A program made the position numbers and the translations under genes. A stretch of 64,000 nt of DNA from Acinetobacter sp. ANC 3832 (GTDB lineage Bacteria > Pseudomonadota > Gammaproteobacteria > Pseudomonadales > Moraxellaceae): the NCBI RefSeq assembly GCF_002135415.1, contig NZ_NEGJ01000006.1:159439-223438 (forward strand), read 5' to 3'. Below, piece after piece: positions 46,524 to 55,137 of the stretch (the first letter of the stretch is position 1; every line of letters starts with the position of its first letter). The notes under the pieces are model-generated. The model was not told the DNA's origin and ran no database searches. It saw only the letters and a program-made list of their open reading frames with translations.

Positions 46524-47258
46524 CTATTCAAAATAATCAGAGGTAGGCTTTGGCAAGTCTTGCAATCCTCGCCTTAAAGTTTCAGACCATTGTTTACTGA
46601 TATGTTGAAAATAAGGCTCATCTTCATTGATTCGTTTCCCTTGCGGTTTTTTAAATGAGTCTTTTGCATAAATCATGCTATCTAAAGGCATCCCCACCGA
46701 AACATTAGAGCGTAATGTTGAATCAAAAGAGATCAAACTACACCGTAAGGCTTCGTCAAGGGGCATTTCATAACTTAAGGCTCGATCTAAAATTGGCTTA
46801 CCATATTTGCTTTCACCAATCTGGAAATACGGCGTATCACTGCTTGCAGAAATAAAATTCCCCTGAGGATAAATATTATAAAGCTGCATCTCCTCACCCT
46901 TGATTTGACCACCCACCAATAAACTACAGAAATAATTACTTTGTTCTTGAGTATCTTCCGTGACATCTGCAATCACTTTTCTTAAGGTTTGCCCAACCAA
47001 ACCTGCTACTTCAAACATAGTATTTACACTATATAAATTGGGTTCTTGTTTGAGTGCTAAATGATTTTCTAAATGCCCAATCACCGCTTGCGTGGTTGCT
47101 AGATTTCCAGAGGTTTGGATACAGATGAAACGCTCATCTTCACGACCAAAAGTGTACAATTTACGGAATACTGAAATATGATCCACTCCCGCATTTGTAC
47201 GTGTATCACTAATAAAAACCAAACCTTCTTTTAATCTCAGCGCACAACAATAGGTCAT
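46524..47258 (-). CDS. Anbu, proteasome-type peptidase
   Basis: Ancestral beta-subunit of the proteasome family, of 244 residues. The Ntn-hydrolase start is MTYCCALRLKEGLVFISDTRTNAG: after removal of Met the Thr becomes residue 1, and mature D17 (SDTR) and K32 (FRKLYTFG) give the proteasome triad. The C-terminal half (SKYGKPILDRALSYEMPLDEALRCSLISFDSTLRSNVSVGMPLD) is typical of Anbu. It is the last gene of a four-gene run with transglutaminase, alpha-E and ATP-grasp proteins. The physiological substrate is unknown. Confidence 0.93.
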   Translation of the reverse strand: MTYCCALRLKEGLVFISDTRTNAGVDHISVFRKLYTFGREDERFICIQTSGNLATTQAVIGHLENHLALKQEPNLYSVNTMFEVAGLVGQTLRKVIADVTEDTQEQSNYFCSLLVGGQIKGEEMQLYNIYPQGNFISASSDTPYFQIGESKYGKPILDRALSYEMPLDEALRCSLISFDSTLRSNVSVGMPLDSMIYAKDSFKKPQGKRINEDEPYFQHISKQWSETLRRGLQDLPKPTSDYFE

Positions 47259-47326
47259 AATATTGCCTTTTCATCTTTCATTTTTATGTTTATATTCTGA
47301 CAATATTGTATAAACATGTTCGCTTT

Positions 47327-48106
47327 TTAACAAGCCAGAACCTGAACAATAGAATACATTGATTCCAATCCTCCTTTCGCTCGCATGCCACGAACAGGTG
47401 CAACATCCCAGTAATCACGACCAATCGCCACATAAATATGTGAACTGGGTTGAAATAACTGATTACTAATATCAAAACAATGCCATGCCTGATCAATAAA
47501 AACTTCAGCCCATGCATGACTTGCTAAATGTGATGTGTTTGGAACAAATAAATAACCTGAAACATAACGCGCAGGTATCCCAAGTGCCTTGCACATCGCT
47601 ATAAACACATGACTATGATCCTGACAGACCCCTTGTTTTGCTTCAAATGATTCAATAGCGGTATGACTTACCGATGTACTCAATGAGATATAAGGCATGT
47701 GAACCAGTAAGGCTTCTGCCAAATTAATCAGCTTTTCTTTTGAAATTTGAGTCACATATTTCTGAGCAAATTCCAACATTTCTAAATTACAGTATGTCGT
47801 TGGTGTCGGTTGTAAAAACTGAATCGGGGACAAGCCTCCCTCTATACCCAACTGATTTGAAGTATCAATTTCAACAACCCCTTGTGCCATAATCATTAAA
47901 TTTTGATAATCAAAGTTTTGCGTACTGGTAATCCAAAGGTTATCAAAAACATCTTTGGTCACTTGTTTTTGCCCCGGCACACTCACATCCCATGAATGTA
48001 CCTGCTGATGAATATTGGTTTGAGGGCTCATTTTTATATATTGAATACTTTGTGAGGCCAATTCAGTATATTGATAATGGGTTTGGTGGTTAATCATGAG
48101 CTTCAT
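47327..48106 (-). CDS. Transglutaminase-like cysteine protease of the Anbu unit
   Basis: A 259-residue protein with an N-terminal beta-rich domain (about 1-100, MKLMINHQTHYQYTELASQSIQYIKMSP) and a transglutaminase-like catalytic domain carrying C161 (QGVCQDHSH), H197 (SHAWAEVF) and D212 (CFDIS). Such proteins in this context are predicted to cut or transfer peptides. The start overlaps the alpha-E stop by ATGA, so the genes are coupled. Confidence 0.92.
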   Translation of the reverse strand: MKLMINHQTHYQYTELASQSIQYIKMSPQTNIHQQVHSWDVSVPGQKQVTKDVFDNLWITSTQNFDYQNLMIMAQGVVEIDTSNQLGIEGGLSPIQFLQPTPTTYCNLEMLEFAQKYVTQISKEKLINLAEALLVHMPYISLSTSVSHTAIESFEAKQGVCQDHSHVFIAMCKALGIPARYVSGYLFVPNTSHLASHAWAEVFIDQAWHCFDISNQLFQPSSHIYVAIGRDYWDVAPVRGMRAKGGLESMYSIVQVLAC

Positions 48107-48711
48107 AATGTATCCACCTCAAAAAGTAACTGCATATGGTCGCTGAAATGATAAAAATTCATACTATCTGGACTTTGTTTGAGCTTTTCCCAGACCTCAG
48201 CAAGACTGTCCCAACCAAGTTCATGCAATGCACCCATTAAATGATGAATATCAATCAATGTTTTCTGCCTATCTTGCTTTAAGCGAATTTGGCGATCTAA
48301 CTCTTCTAATTTTTGCCCTAAACTAAAAAATAAAAATACAGTGGTTTCCTCTTCTGCCTCTAGCACATCATTGCATTCACCAGCAACATCACAAATAAGT
48401 GCAGGATTTTGTTCCGCTTGAGACAGTAATTGATTTAATTCAGCAAAGGATTTAGCTGATAAAATACCGCGTAAATCATGAATATTATTTTTTGCATTTT
48501 GAAATTGTCGATGAAAAGATGATGGCTGTACTTGATCTAGAATCAATTCATTTAAAGAATCTGCATCAAAAGCAGGCAGACAAAATGCATGCGCATACTG
48601 CAATGCATTTTCATTACTTTTAAATGGAAATTGATTACATAGATATTGAATACGCGTTAAATAACGACCTAACCAAAAAACATGTTGTGCATTTGAACTT
48701 AATAAAATCAT
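48103..48711 (-). CDS. Alpha-E domain protein of the Anbu unit
   Basis: A 202-residue, all-alpha protein. MILLSSNAQHVFWLGRYLTRIQYL at the N-terminus matches the alpha-E (DUF403) start pattern LxxxAxxxxWLGRYxxR. ATG 48711 is used because GGGGAAG lies directly upstream and the family starts there; the longer frame reaches into the ATP-grasp gene. Typical alpha-E proteins have about 310 residues, so this is a short version. Function unknown, predicted to pair with the ATP-grasp enzyme. Confidence 0.88.
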   Translation of the reverse strand: MILLSSNAQHVFWLGRYLTRIQYLCNQFPFKSNENALQYAHAFCLPAFDADSLNELILDQVQPSSFHRQFQNAKNNIHDLRGILSAKSFAELNQLLSQAEQNPALICDVAGECNDVLEAEEETTVFLFFSLGQKLEELDRQIRLKQDRQKTLIDIHHLMGALHELGWDSLAEVWEKLKQSPDSMNFYHFSDHMQLLFEVDTL

Positions 48712-48733
48712 TTTCTTCCCCTTTTGTTTGGAT

Positions 48734-50296
48734 TTAAACATGCAAGTGATCGACGACCCATGTATCTTTAATTCCTCCACCTTGTGAAGAATTTACAACT
48801 AATGAACCCTGTTGCATTGCAACTCGAGTCAAACCTCCTGGTACAATTTCAGTTCTATACGGCGAACATAAAACAAACGGTCTTAAATCAATATGACGTT
48901 CAGCAATTCCACAATCAGACAACGTGGGTACAACGGATAAATCTAAAGTCGGTTGGGCAATATAAGCATGTGGTGTTGTGATTAGTTTCTCTCTAAAACT
49001 TTCAACTTGTTGCTCAGTTGCTTGAGGGCCAATTAACATGCCATAACCACCCGAACCCTGTGCTTCTTTCACCACCAAACTTTCTAAATTTTCCAAAACA
49101 TAATCTAAATCATCGCAATCACGACATTGATATGTTGGAACATTCTTTAAAATTGCTTGCTCACCTAGATAATATTCAATCATTTTATCGACATAAGGAT
49201 AAATTGATTTATCATCAGCAACCCCTGTACCTGGTGCATTCGCAATCACAACATTATGTTGTAGATAAGCTGACATTAATCCTGCCACACCCAAAGTACT
49301 GTCTGGTTTGAATGCCAGTGGATCAATAAAGGCGTCATCTAATCTTCTATAAATTACATCAACTTGCTGACGTCCTCGGACTGTTTTGACATAAACCCTG
49401 TTGTTTTCTACAAAAAGGTCACGTGATGTCACTAAAGGCACATCCATTTCCCTTGCAAGAAAAGCATGTTCATAATATGCACTGTTGTAACGCCCAGGTG
49501 TAAGCACCACTATAAAAGGGCTATTTACATAAGCATTTTCAGCCAATATTTCACGTAAAAGCTGTGGGTAGTGCTCAATATTTTGCACATGATTTCGGCA
49601 TAAATCTGGCATCAACTGCTTACTCATTTTTCTACTTTCAAGCATATAAGAGACACCAGATGGAGTTCTCAGATTATCTTCTAATACATAAAACTCACCT
49701 GTACGATCACGAACAATATCAATGCCACTAATTTGGCTATAGATACCTCCATTTAACTGATGCTTAATCATATGGGGTTGATATGCATCATGCGTCAGGA
49801 CATGCAACTCAGGAATCACTTGATCATTTAAAATATTTTTCCCATGATAAATATCATGTAAAAATAGATTTAAAGCTTTAATTCGTTGCGTACAGCCTGC
49901 TGCAACTTTATTCCATTGCTGTTTCGCAATTACTCGTGGGATAAGATCAAAAGGAATGGTTCGCTCTATTCCAGAGGACTCACCATATACAGCAAAGGTA
50001 ATCCCCTCATATAAGAAATGTTTTTTGGCATGTCCATTTAATTGATGTAATTCCTCTAAACTATGCTGTGCTAACCAAAACTCAATTTTTTCTGTCGTCT
50101 CTTTCGGTAAAGCCTGATCATCAACCAACTCATTAAAAAATTGCGATTTAAATTGTTCAAACAAGTGGATTGAATTCTTTTCTATGGTGGTTGAATGCAT
50201 TTGAGGAGCGTTTACTTCAGGTTCTTCAATTACAAGGCTATCCATTGACAATAAAGGGTGCCCGCTCTCTAAATTTGTATTTATATCTTTAAGCAT
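48734..50296 (-). CDS. Circularly permuted ATP-grasp protein of the Anbu unit
   Basis: A 520-residue protein of the circularly permuted ATP-grasp (DUF404/DUF407) type: RTIPFDLIPRVIAKQQW, GRTGEFYVLEDNLRTPSGVSYMLESR and SLVVKEAQGSGGYGMLIGPQAT are family landmarks, and the C-terminus ends VVNSSQGGGIKDTWV. Predicted to form an amide bond using ATP, perhaps attaching amino acids or a peptide. ATG 50296 follows an AGAGG site; a longer frame starts at 50335. First gene of the unit, divergent from a WYL regulator. Confidence 0.9.
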   Translation of the reverse strand: MLKDINTNLESGHPLLSMDSLVIEEPEVNAPQMHSTTIEKNSIHLFEQFKSQFFNELVDDQALPKETTEKIEFWLAQHSLEELHQLNGHAKKHFLYEGITFAVYGESSGIERTIPFDLIPRVIAKQQWNKVAAGCTQRIKALNLFLHDIYHGKNILNDQVIPELHVLTHDAYQPHMIKHQLNGGIYSQISGIDIVRDRTGEFYVLEDNLRTPSGVSYMLESRKMSKQLMPDLCRNHVQNIEHYPQLLREILAENAYVNSPFIVVLTPGRYNSAYYEHAFLAREMDVPLVTSRDLFVENNRVYVKTVRGRQQVDVIYRRLDDAFIDPLAFKPDSTLGVAGLMSAYLQHNVVIANAPGTGVADDKSIYPYVDKMIEYYLGEQAILKNVPTYQCRDCDDLDYVLENLESLVVKEAQGSGGYGMLIGPQATEQQVESFREKLITTPHAYIAQPTLDLSVVPTLSDCGIAERHIDLRPFVLCSPYRTEIVPGGLTRVAMQQGSLVVNSSQGGGIKDTWVVDHLHV

Positions 50297-50527
50297 ACAA
50301 ACCTCTTCTTTTGTTATCGATCTATTGAACTGCATACATTACAAAGCAATAATAATGCCAAATGATGAAATGGATTGAAGAGAGGTTTAATCCTGAAACG
50401 ATCATTTGCTATAACGGAAAATATAATGAGAGATTTACGCAATTACCCTTGCGCATTGATGCTATATTTTTTATTGTGTGAACTGGCTTCCGCCACATAT
50501 TACAACCTACTTGATTTTATTTAAATT

Positions 50528-51523
50528 ATGTCCTCACAAGAAAAAGAAACCTCCAATAGTCTCTATCGCCAATGGCAGATTCTGTCTCGCCTTTCTACTG
50601 GAAAGTGGATGGGCACACGTGAATTACAAGAAACTTTAGAACGTGAAGGCATAGAAATTAGTCTAAGAACGATTCAGCGTGATCTCAATCAAATTTCTCA
50701 ACGTTTCCCAATTGAAAGTAATAAAACAGTACCTCAAGGTTGGCGTTGGCGTTCTGATGCGCCAATTCAGAGCTTACCGCATATGACCAGTTCTCAGGCT
50801 GTCACATTCATGATGGTTGAAGAGCATTTAAAACATTTGCTTCCGCCTAGCTTAATTGATGAAATGAACCCATGGTTTGACTTAGCTCGGCGTAGCCTTT
50901 CAACTCAAAATAATGTACGTCAATGGATTAATCGGGTACGTATTGTTCCTGCAAATCAGCCTGTTATTCCACCTGTTGTTGAAAAACAAGCTCAACAAGC
51001 AATCTACGAAGGTTTATTACAAGATAAACAAATTGAATGTATTTATCGGGCACGTGGTCATTTAGGTGAAGAAAAAACATATACCTTAAATCCACTCGGT
51101 TTGGTTCAAAAAGGTGCAATCATTTATTTAATTTGCACTCGTTTTGATAAGTCTGAAGTTCAAACGTTTGCATTACATCGTTTTAAGTCGGCGACTGTTT
51201 TGGATACACGCGCTTTACATCCTGTCAATTTTGATATTGATGCATATATTGATTCAGGCGCACTTGGTTTTCGTGTTGATTTTTCAAAGCCGACTGAAAC
51301 GATTGAGCTAAAATTGGTGATGAACGAAGATGATGCGCAACATTTTACCGAAAGCCAACTCAGTAAAGATCAAAAAATTCAACAACTGAATAATGAACTA
51401 TTCCAAGTAAGTGCTATGGTGCCTTTTACCTCTCAATTGGTCTGGTGGCTAAGAAGCTTTGGTAAAAAAATTGTTCGAATTGAACCGATTGAAGTATTTA
51501 ATGCTGTGCATGAAATAGAATAA
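50528..51523 (+). CDS. WYL-domain transcriptional regulator
   Basis: A 331-residue regulator with an N-terminal winged helix (about 10-75, QWQILSRLSTGKWMGTRELQETLEREGIEISLRTIQRDLNQIS) and a central WYL domain (about 165-235, IECIYRARGHLGEEKTYTLNPLGLVQKGAIIYLICT, FALHRFKSATVLD) plus the C-terminal WCX extension. WYL domains sense nucleotide or nucleic-acid-like ligands in other regulators. It is divergent from the ATP-grasp gene across a 231-base gap and is the obvious candidate controller of the Anbu unit. Confidence 0.88.
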   Translation: MSSQEKETSNSLYRQWQILSRLSTGKWMGTRELQETLEREGIEISLRTIQRDLNQISQRFPIESNKTVPQGWRWRSDAPIQSLPHMTSSQAVTFMMVEEHLKHLLPPSLIDEMNPWFDLARRSLSTQNNVRQWINRVRIVPANQPVIPPVVEKQAQQAIYEGLLQDKQIECIYRARGHLGEEKTYTLNPLGLVQKGAIIYLICTRFDKSEVQTFALHRFKSATVLDTRALHPVNFDIDAYIDSGALGFRVDFSKPTETIELKLVMNEDDAQHFTESQLSKDQKIQQLNNELFQVSAMVPFTSQLVWWLRSFGKKIVRIEPIEVFNAVHEIE

Positions 51524-51547
51524 AAAAAGAGAGCTAAATAGCTCTCT
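51521..51547 (-). terminator. Terminator of the small minus-strand peptide unit
   Basis: AGAGAGCTA-AA-TAGCTCTCT (51528-51547) followed on the minus strand by seven T (51522-51528). On the plus strand the hairpin is followed by AAATTTTG, a poor T-run. The orientation shows that a transcript on the minus strand ends here, inside the WYL gene 3' end. Confidence 0.8.
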
Positions 51548-51583
51548 AAATTTTGATTATTTTTCTAAATATTTAGACTTCTG

Positions 51584-51655
51584 ACATAAAGCCTTTTCAT
51601 TCTCCTAAAAGGAAAAATAAAAAAAATGATTAATATTTATAAAGATGTCTATTAT
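51584..51655. repeat. Dispersed hairpin repeat, copy C
   Basis: CATAAAGCCTTTTCATTCTC and GGAAAAATAAAAAAAATGATT match copy B near 12,560 including its downstream AAGATGTCTATTA tail. In this copy it lies within the minus-strand peptide transcript. Confidence 0.5.
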
Positions 51656-51673
51656 TATCGCTAAATAAAGTGA

Positions 51674-51710
51674 ATTCATGTTGTACCGTCCCCAAAAATA
51701 CAACATGAAT
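51674..51710 (-). promoter_or_regulatory. Hairpin downstream of the small peptide gene
   Basis: A perfect 12-base inverted repeat ATTCATGTTGTA / TACAACATGAAT enclosing a 13-base loop CCGTCCCCAAAAA. It begins 15 bases past the peptide stop on the minus strand and lacks a T-run, so it is likely a stabilising or regulatory RNA element. Confidence 0.6.
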
Positions 51711-51724
51711 ATTGAGTAAATAAG

Positions 51725-51781
51725 TTACATGGCACAGCATGCTAGCTCACCTGCGTTATAACGAATCGATTTAAATGTCAT
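51725..51781 (-). CDS. 18-residue Cys-Cys peptide, unrecognised
   Basis: The frame encodes MTFKSIRYNAGELACCAM. AGAGGTGG lies six bases before the ATG, one of the strongest ribosome binding sites in the window, and a hairpin and oriented terminator lie downstream, so translation of a discrete short transcript is likely. The peptide has a basic N-terminal half and a C-terminal Ala-Cys-Cys-Ala-Met. No radical-SAM, YcaO, DUF692 or other modifying enzyme lies within the window. It could be a precursor of a modified or metal-binding peptide, a small regulatory protein, or a leader peptide. It resembles neither PqqA nor methanobactin precursors beyond the cysteines. Confidence 0.55.
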   Translation of the reverse strand: MTFKSIRYNAGELACCAM

Positions 51782-51910
51782 AGTATTCCACCTCTTTTTG
51801 AAAGTAAATTGACTATAACCATGATTTCCCTTACTGAGAAATAATTAAATGAGCAGCACTTTTCTTTATTTTTACTAAATATATTTTTGAATAATTTTAT
51901 CTTAAAAATA

Positions 51911-51940
51911 AAAAATTAGCCTCAATAAAAGCTACTTTTT
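51911..51940 (-). terminator. Terminator of the MFS transporter gene
   Basis: AAAAAGTAGC / GCTAATTTTT stem (one mismatch) with a 10-base loop and a T-run on the minus strand, 19 bases past the MFS stop. It separates the transporter transcript from the small peptide gene. Confidence 0.7.
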
Positions 51941-51958
51941 ATACTTCTACTACTGGCT

Positions 51959-53164
51959 TTATGACTCTTTCTTTGATGCCTTATAACGCGATAATGCTGT
52001 TACTGCAATTGCTGAAATCACAATTCCTGGGGCACTTGCGATAAGAATTCCTGTCGTTCCTAGACCCAAAGCTAAAATTTTACCTGTTAATAATGGTCCA
52101 GTCATCGCACCTAAGCGACCTAAAGAAATAGCACTTCCAACACCAGTAACTTTGCCTGCTTGTGAATAGAAGATTGGTGAAATACCGTAAAGAATCGATT
52201 GCCCACCAGTAGAGAAAATCCCACCGATTACACCTGCAAAAATCAGTAATGGAATCGATTTGGTTGTAAATAGAATGCAAACTGCAATAAATAAACCTGT
52301 ATAAATAATGATTGCCATCTGCCAAAGCTTTAAGCGATCGAGTAAATACCCTAAAGCCAAAGTTCCTATAACTGCACCGATTTGGAAAACTAACATTACC
52401 GTAAATGCTTGGCTTTTTTCTAAACCTTGTTCCATTAATAGATTTGGTAACCAACTAATTAAAATATAGTTCACCATTAAGGTAAAAAAGAAACTTACCC
52501 AGAGTGGTAATGTTTGTTTATAACGCTGTTCTTTAAATAAAATTTCTGTCATCACAGGAACAGCTTGATCGCCTAATTCTATTTGTTCTTTTTTCTTATC
52601 TTTTAAGATGAATATCATGAATGGAATAAGCACTAACGGCGTTAATCCACCAATCAGAAATAAGGTTTGCCACTGGATGTTTGGAAAGTAAATGCCCAAT
52701 CCTGCCACGAATATTGCACCAACAGGTAATCCACAATACATCAAGCTATTTAACTTACCGCGATTGGCTTCTGTTGCTTCATCTCCTACCACTGAAATCA
52801 TGGTGGGCATTGCAGCACCTAAACCAAGACCTGTCAGAAAGCGCGAGATGTAAATAATTTCAATATTAGGTGCGATTGCAGATAAGCTAAAAAACACGCC
52901 AAATATTGCAATGGAAAGGATTAATACTTTTTTTTGCCCTAAATAATCAGCAATACGCCCACCAAAGAATGCTCCAAAAAGCATACCAAAGACGCCTAAA
53001 CTAAACACATACCCCATTTGTACTTGATCTAAGTCAAATGTCGCTGCGATTCCTTTTGCTGCGATGCCTGGTGCTTGAAGGTCAAAACCTTCAAAAAAGG
53101 CAACCCAGAAGCACAAAAATACGGTTAAGAATTTCTGTAATTTTCCAGTGTCTGTATGTGCCAT
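51959..53164 (-). CDS. MFS transporter, aromatic acid:H+ symporter type
   Basis: A 401-residue, 12-helix major facilitator. The first loop signature GRIADYLGQKKVLILS near 69-84, FFEGFDLQAPGIA in helix 1 and GLGLGAAMPTMISVVGDE in helix 4 match the AAHS (aromatic acid:H+ symporter) family, near MhpT-like members. Likely imports a hydroxylated aromatic or phenylpropanoid acid. No catabolic genes are adjacent, so the substrate cannot be narrowed. Confidence 0.87.
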   Translation of the reverse strand: MAHTDTGKLQKFLTVFLCFWVAFFEGFDLQAPGIAAKGIAATFDLDQVQMGYVFSLGVFGMLFGAFFGGRIADYLGQKKVLILSIAIFGVFFSLSAIAPNIEIIYISRFLTGLGLGAAMPTMISVVGDEATEANRGKLNSLMYCGLPVGAIFVAGLGIYFPNIQWQTLFLIGGLTPLVLIPFMIFILKDKKKEQIELGDQAVPVMTEILFKEQRYKQTLPLWVSFFFTLMVNYILISWLPNLLMEQGLEKSQAFTVMLVFQIGAVIGTLALGYLLDRLKLWQMAIIIYTGLFIAVCILFTTKSIPLLIFAGVIGGIFSTGGQSILYGISPIFYSQAGKVTGVGSAISLGRLGAMTGPLLTGKILALGLGTTGILIASAPGIVISAIAVTALSRYKASKKES

Positions 53165-53514
53165 GATTGATCTCCATCAATAAAATGCAAACCGTAAACA
53201 TTGATTTAATTTGCAAATGTATTGTGGATTTAATCTGTTTAAGGAAATAGCACGACAATAGTCGGGATTCTATATTTTAAAAATAAAAAAGCACTGATAA
53301 AATAATCTCTACAAACTAATTTCCACATAAAAAATTCGAATATATAAGAATATTATCTATTTTTATCAATCTCTTATTTTTTAAGAAAGTTATTTTTTAT
53401 GGTAGTATACTTAAATTCTATCTACAGAAAAATTTTGCAATTTTCTTATTTATAATTCCCTAACTTAAACTCAACACTATTTAATGACGAGTAAATAACT
53501 GCTTAATCAAAGGA
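53165..53514. other. Intergenic region upstream of the MFS gene
   Basis: A 350-base, strongly AT-rich gap containing the MFS promoter. I see no coding frame, strong hairpin or recognised site. Confidence 0.5.
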
Positions 53515-54032
53515 TCAACCATTTCCTTTTAACTGTTCAATCCATTTTTCAGGAATGGCTTCGAAACCATAATATAATCCTGCGATACCACCTGCGACAC
53601 ATGCTATTGTATCCGTATCACGACCTAATGATATTGCTGTTTTAATCACATCTTGGTAATTATTTTGCTGTAAGGTATATCTTGCTGATTTTAAACAATC
53701 AACGACGTAACCACTTCCTGTAACATTATCGAGTTCATCAGGTCGAATGTATTCCTCTAACTGTTCCAATTCAGCATCTTTATTTTGAAAAATTTATCGT
53801 AAAATCGAAACCGCTTTATCCCACACACTATTAATTTCCATATCTTTTAAAATATATCGTGCTCATAAGCAATAAAGTGCACAGCAAATTTTGGCACGTA
53901 AATGTGCATGTGTAACATGAGATTGAGCATATTCAGGAAGTTGCTCTGGAAGTTAAACTCCTAAGGTACACCAACTGCATCACCGATAAGTAAGCCGTAA
54001 ATAGCGCCTTTAATTCTGTCTTGTTTTGTCAT
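53515..54032 (-). pseudogene. ADP-ribosylglycohydrolase (DraG-like) remnant
   Basis: The ATG at 54032 opens MTKQDRIKGAIYGLLIGDAVGVP, the DraG N-terminus, then hits a TAG at codon 24. After an internal deletion the sequence resumes as HAHLRAKICCALYCL and continues through a TGA and a TAA to an intact 84-codon C-terminal frame (53515-53769) with SLGRDTDTIACVAGGIAGLYYG, the DraG metal-binding motif. About 518 bases remain where a full gene needs about 900. Clearly inactive. DraG-type enzymes remove ADP-ribose from proteins. Confidence 0.85.
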
Positions 54033-54180
54033 TTTTGAAAATCTATTGATTCTGATTACACTATAGTGCCATAAAGACAATATATATATATATTCAAACA
54101 ACTTTATCCTTTTTTTAATGTATCTAAGTTTAAACTCATGTATTGTTAATCAATATTAAAAATCTAACAATGGCAATCAT

Positions 54181-55098
54181 ATGCTTAAAATATTATCTCC
54201 TCTAATTTTTATTCCAATATTACTGACTGCTTGCGGGGATGATCATTCCGATTCTGCGAAAGAAACACCACCTAGAGTCAATGCGATAGCTTCACTTATA
54301 CAAATAACTGAGGAAAATTCACAACCAAAATCATTAAAAGTGGAAACTACAAGTACAGATGACACTCAACCCATCTATAGCTACACTCAATTAATTGATC
54401 TTAATAATGATAACGTGTCACAAAACTATCAACTCACCTATAATTTTAAAACGGATCATGACTATTCTCTTATCGTTTATTTTGATGCTTTAAAAAATAA
54501 GCCTTCAAAAATGCAATTATGGATAGAGACTAAAATCCCAGAATTATCTGATGTATTTTCTTGTGGCGATGAACAAGAGCCGAGTTGTGACAATATTTCT
54601 TTAGAAATAGATCATAAAACAGGAAATAGTAAAGTTATTTTCAACCAAGCTAAAATTTATAATTATGATAAAAATACTTTGATTTTATCTGGTTCAATTT
54701 TGGGGCAACTCCAAAAAAATCCAACTATTGTTAAGATACCAACCTCAGGTCTATATAATGCGACATATAGAATTTCTGACCAGAATCAAGATATTCCAAT
54801 GACACATCCTAATTTTAAATTCTTCTCATTTACGAATCATAATATCCAAGGATTCGCGACTTCCAAATCTATCCATGAAAATCTTCTGTATATAATAACT
54901 ATAAATGATAATGTTAAAGAGGTCTGGTACACACCTTCTATGTCAATTTACCCTCTTAGTATTTGGAATAGTGAAAGTAAGACTAATCTCCAAAAAATTT
55001 CATACAATCCAATCAATTTAACAGTGGATTTCAATCAATTTAAACTAAGTAATGATGGTTATCCTGATTTGTATCTCAATGGTATGGTAGGCCCATAA
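54181..55098 (+). CDS. Uncharacterised lipoprotein
   Basis: A 305-residue protein with a lipoprotein signal ending LLTAC (C18) and Gly-Asp-Asp after the cysteine. The mature part is beta-rich, with many short polar strands (YSYTQLIDLNNDNVSQNYQLTYNF), one cysteine pair (CGDEQEPSC near 127-135) and no recognised domain. Not recognised. Base composition is slightly more AT-rich than neighbouring core genes, consistent with an accessory gene. Confidence 0.72.
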   Translation: MLKILSPLIFIPILLTACGDDHSDSAKETPPRVNAIASLIQITEENSQPKSLKVETTSTDDTQPIYSYTQLIDLNNDNVSQNYQLTYNFKTDHDYSLIVYFDALKNKPSKMQLWIETKIPELSDVFSCGDEQEPSCDNISLEIDHKTGNSKVIFNQAKIYNYDKNTLILSGSILGQLQKNPTIVKIPTSGLYNATYRISDQNQDIPMTHPNFKFFSFTNHNIQGFATSKSIHENLLYIITINDNVKEVWYTPSMSIYPLSIWNSESKTNLQKISYNPINLTVDFNQFKLSNDGYPDLYLNGMVGP

Positions 55099-55124
55099 AA
55101 AAACCCGCACTCAGCGGGTTTTTT
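55098..55124. terminator. Bidirectional terminator between the lipoprotein gene and mnmG
   Basis: AAAAAACCCGC-ACTCA-GCGGGTTTTTT, a perfect stem overlapping the lipoprotein stop and serving both convergent genes. Confidence 0.93.
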
Positions 55125-55137
55125 ACAACTTTAAAAA

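Larger units (their letters stand above)
51524..51958. other. Intergenic region between the WYL and MFS genes
   Basis: A 435-base gap whose content runs on the minus strand: the MFS terminator (51911-51940), then the Cys-Cys peptide gene (51725-51781), its hairpin (51674-51710), a dispersed repeat copy (51584-51655) and the oriented terminator (51521-51547). The peptide promoter should lie between about 51,800 and 51,905; no strong consensus is visible there. Confidence 0.6.

Noticed and set aside
51567..51602. 11-codon minus-strand frame after AGGAGA within repeat copy C
   Set aside because: The AGGAG abuts the ATG with too little spacing and belongs to the repeat core.
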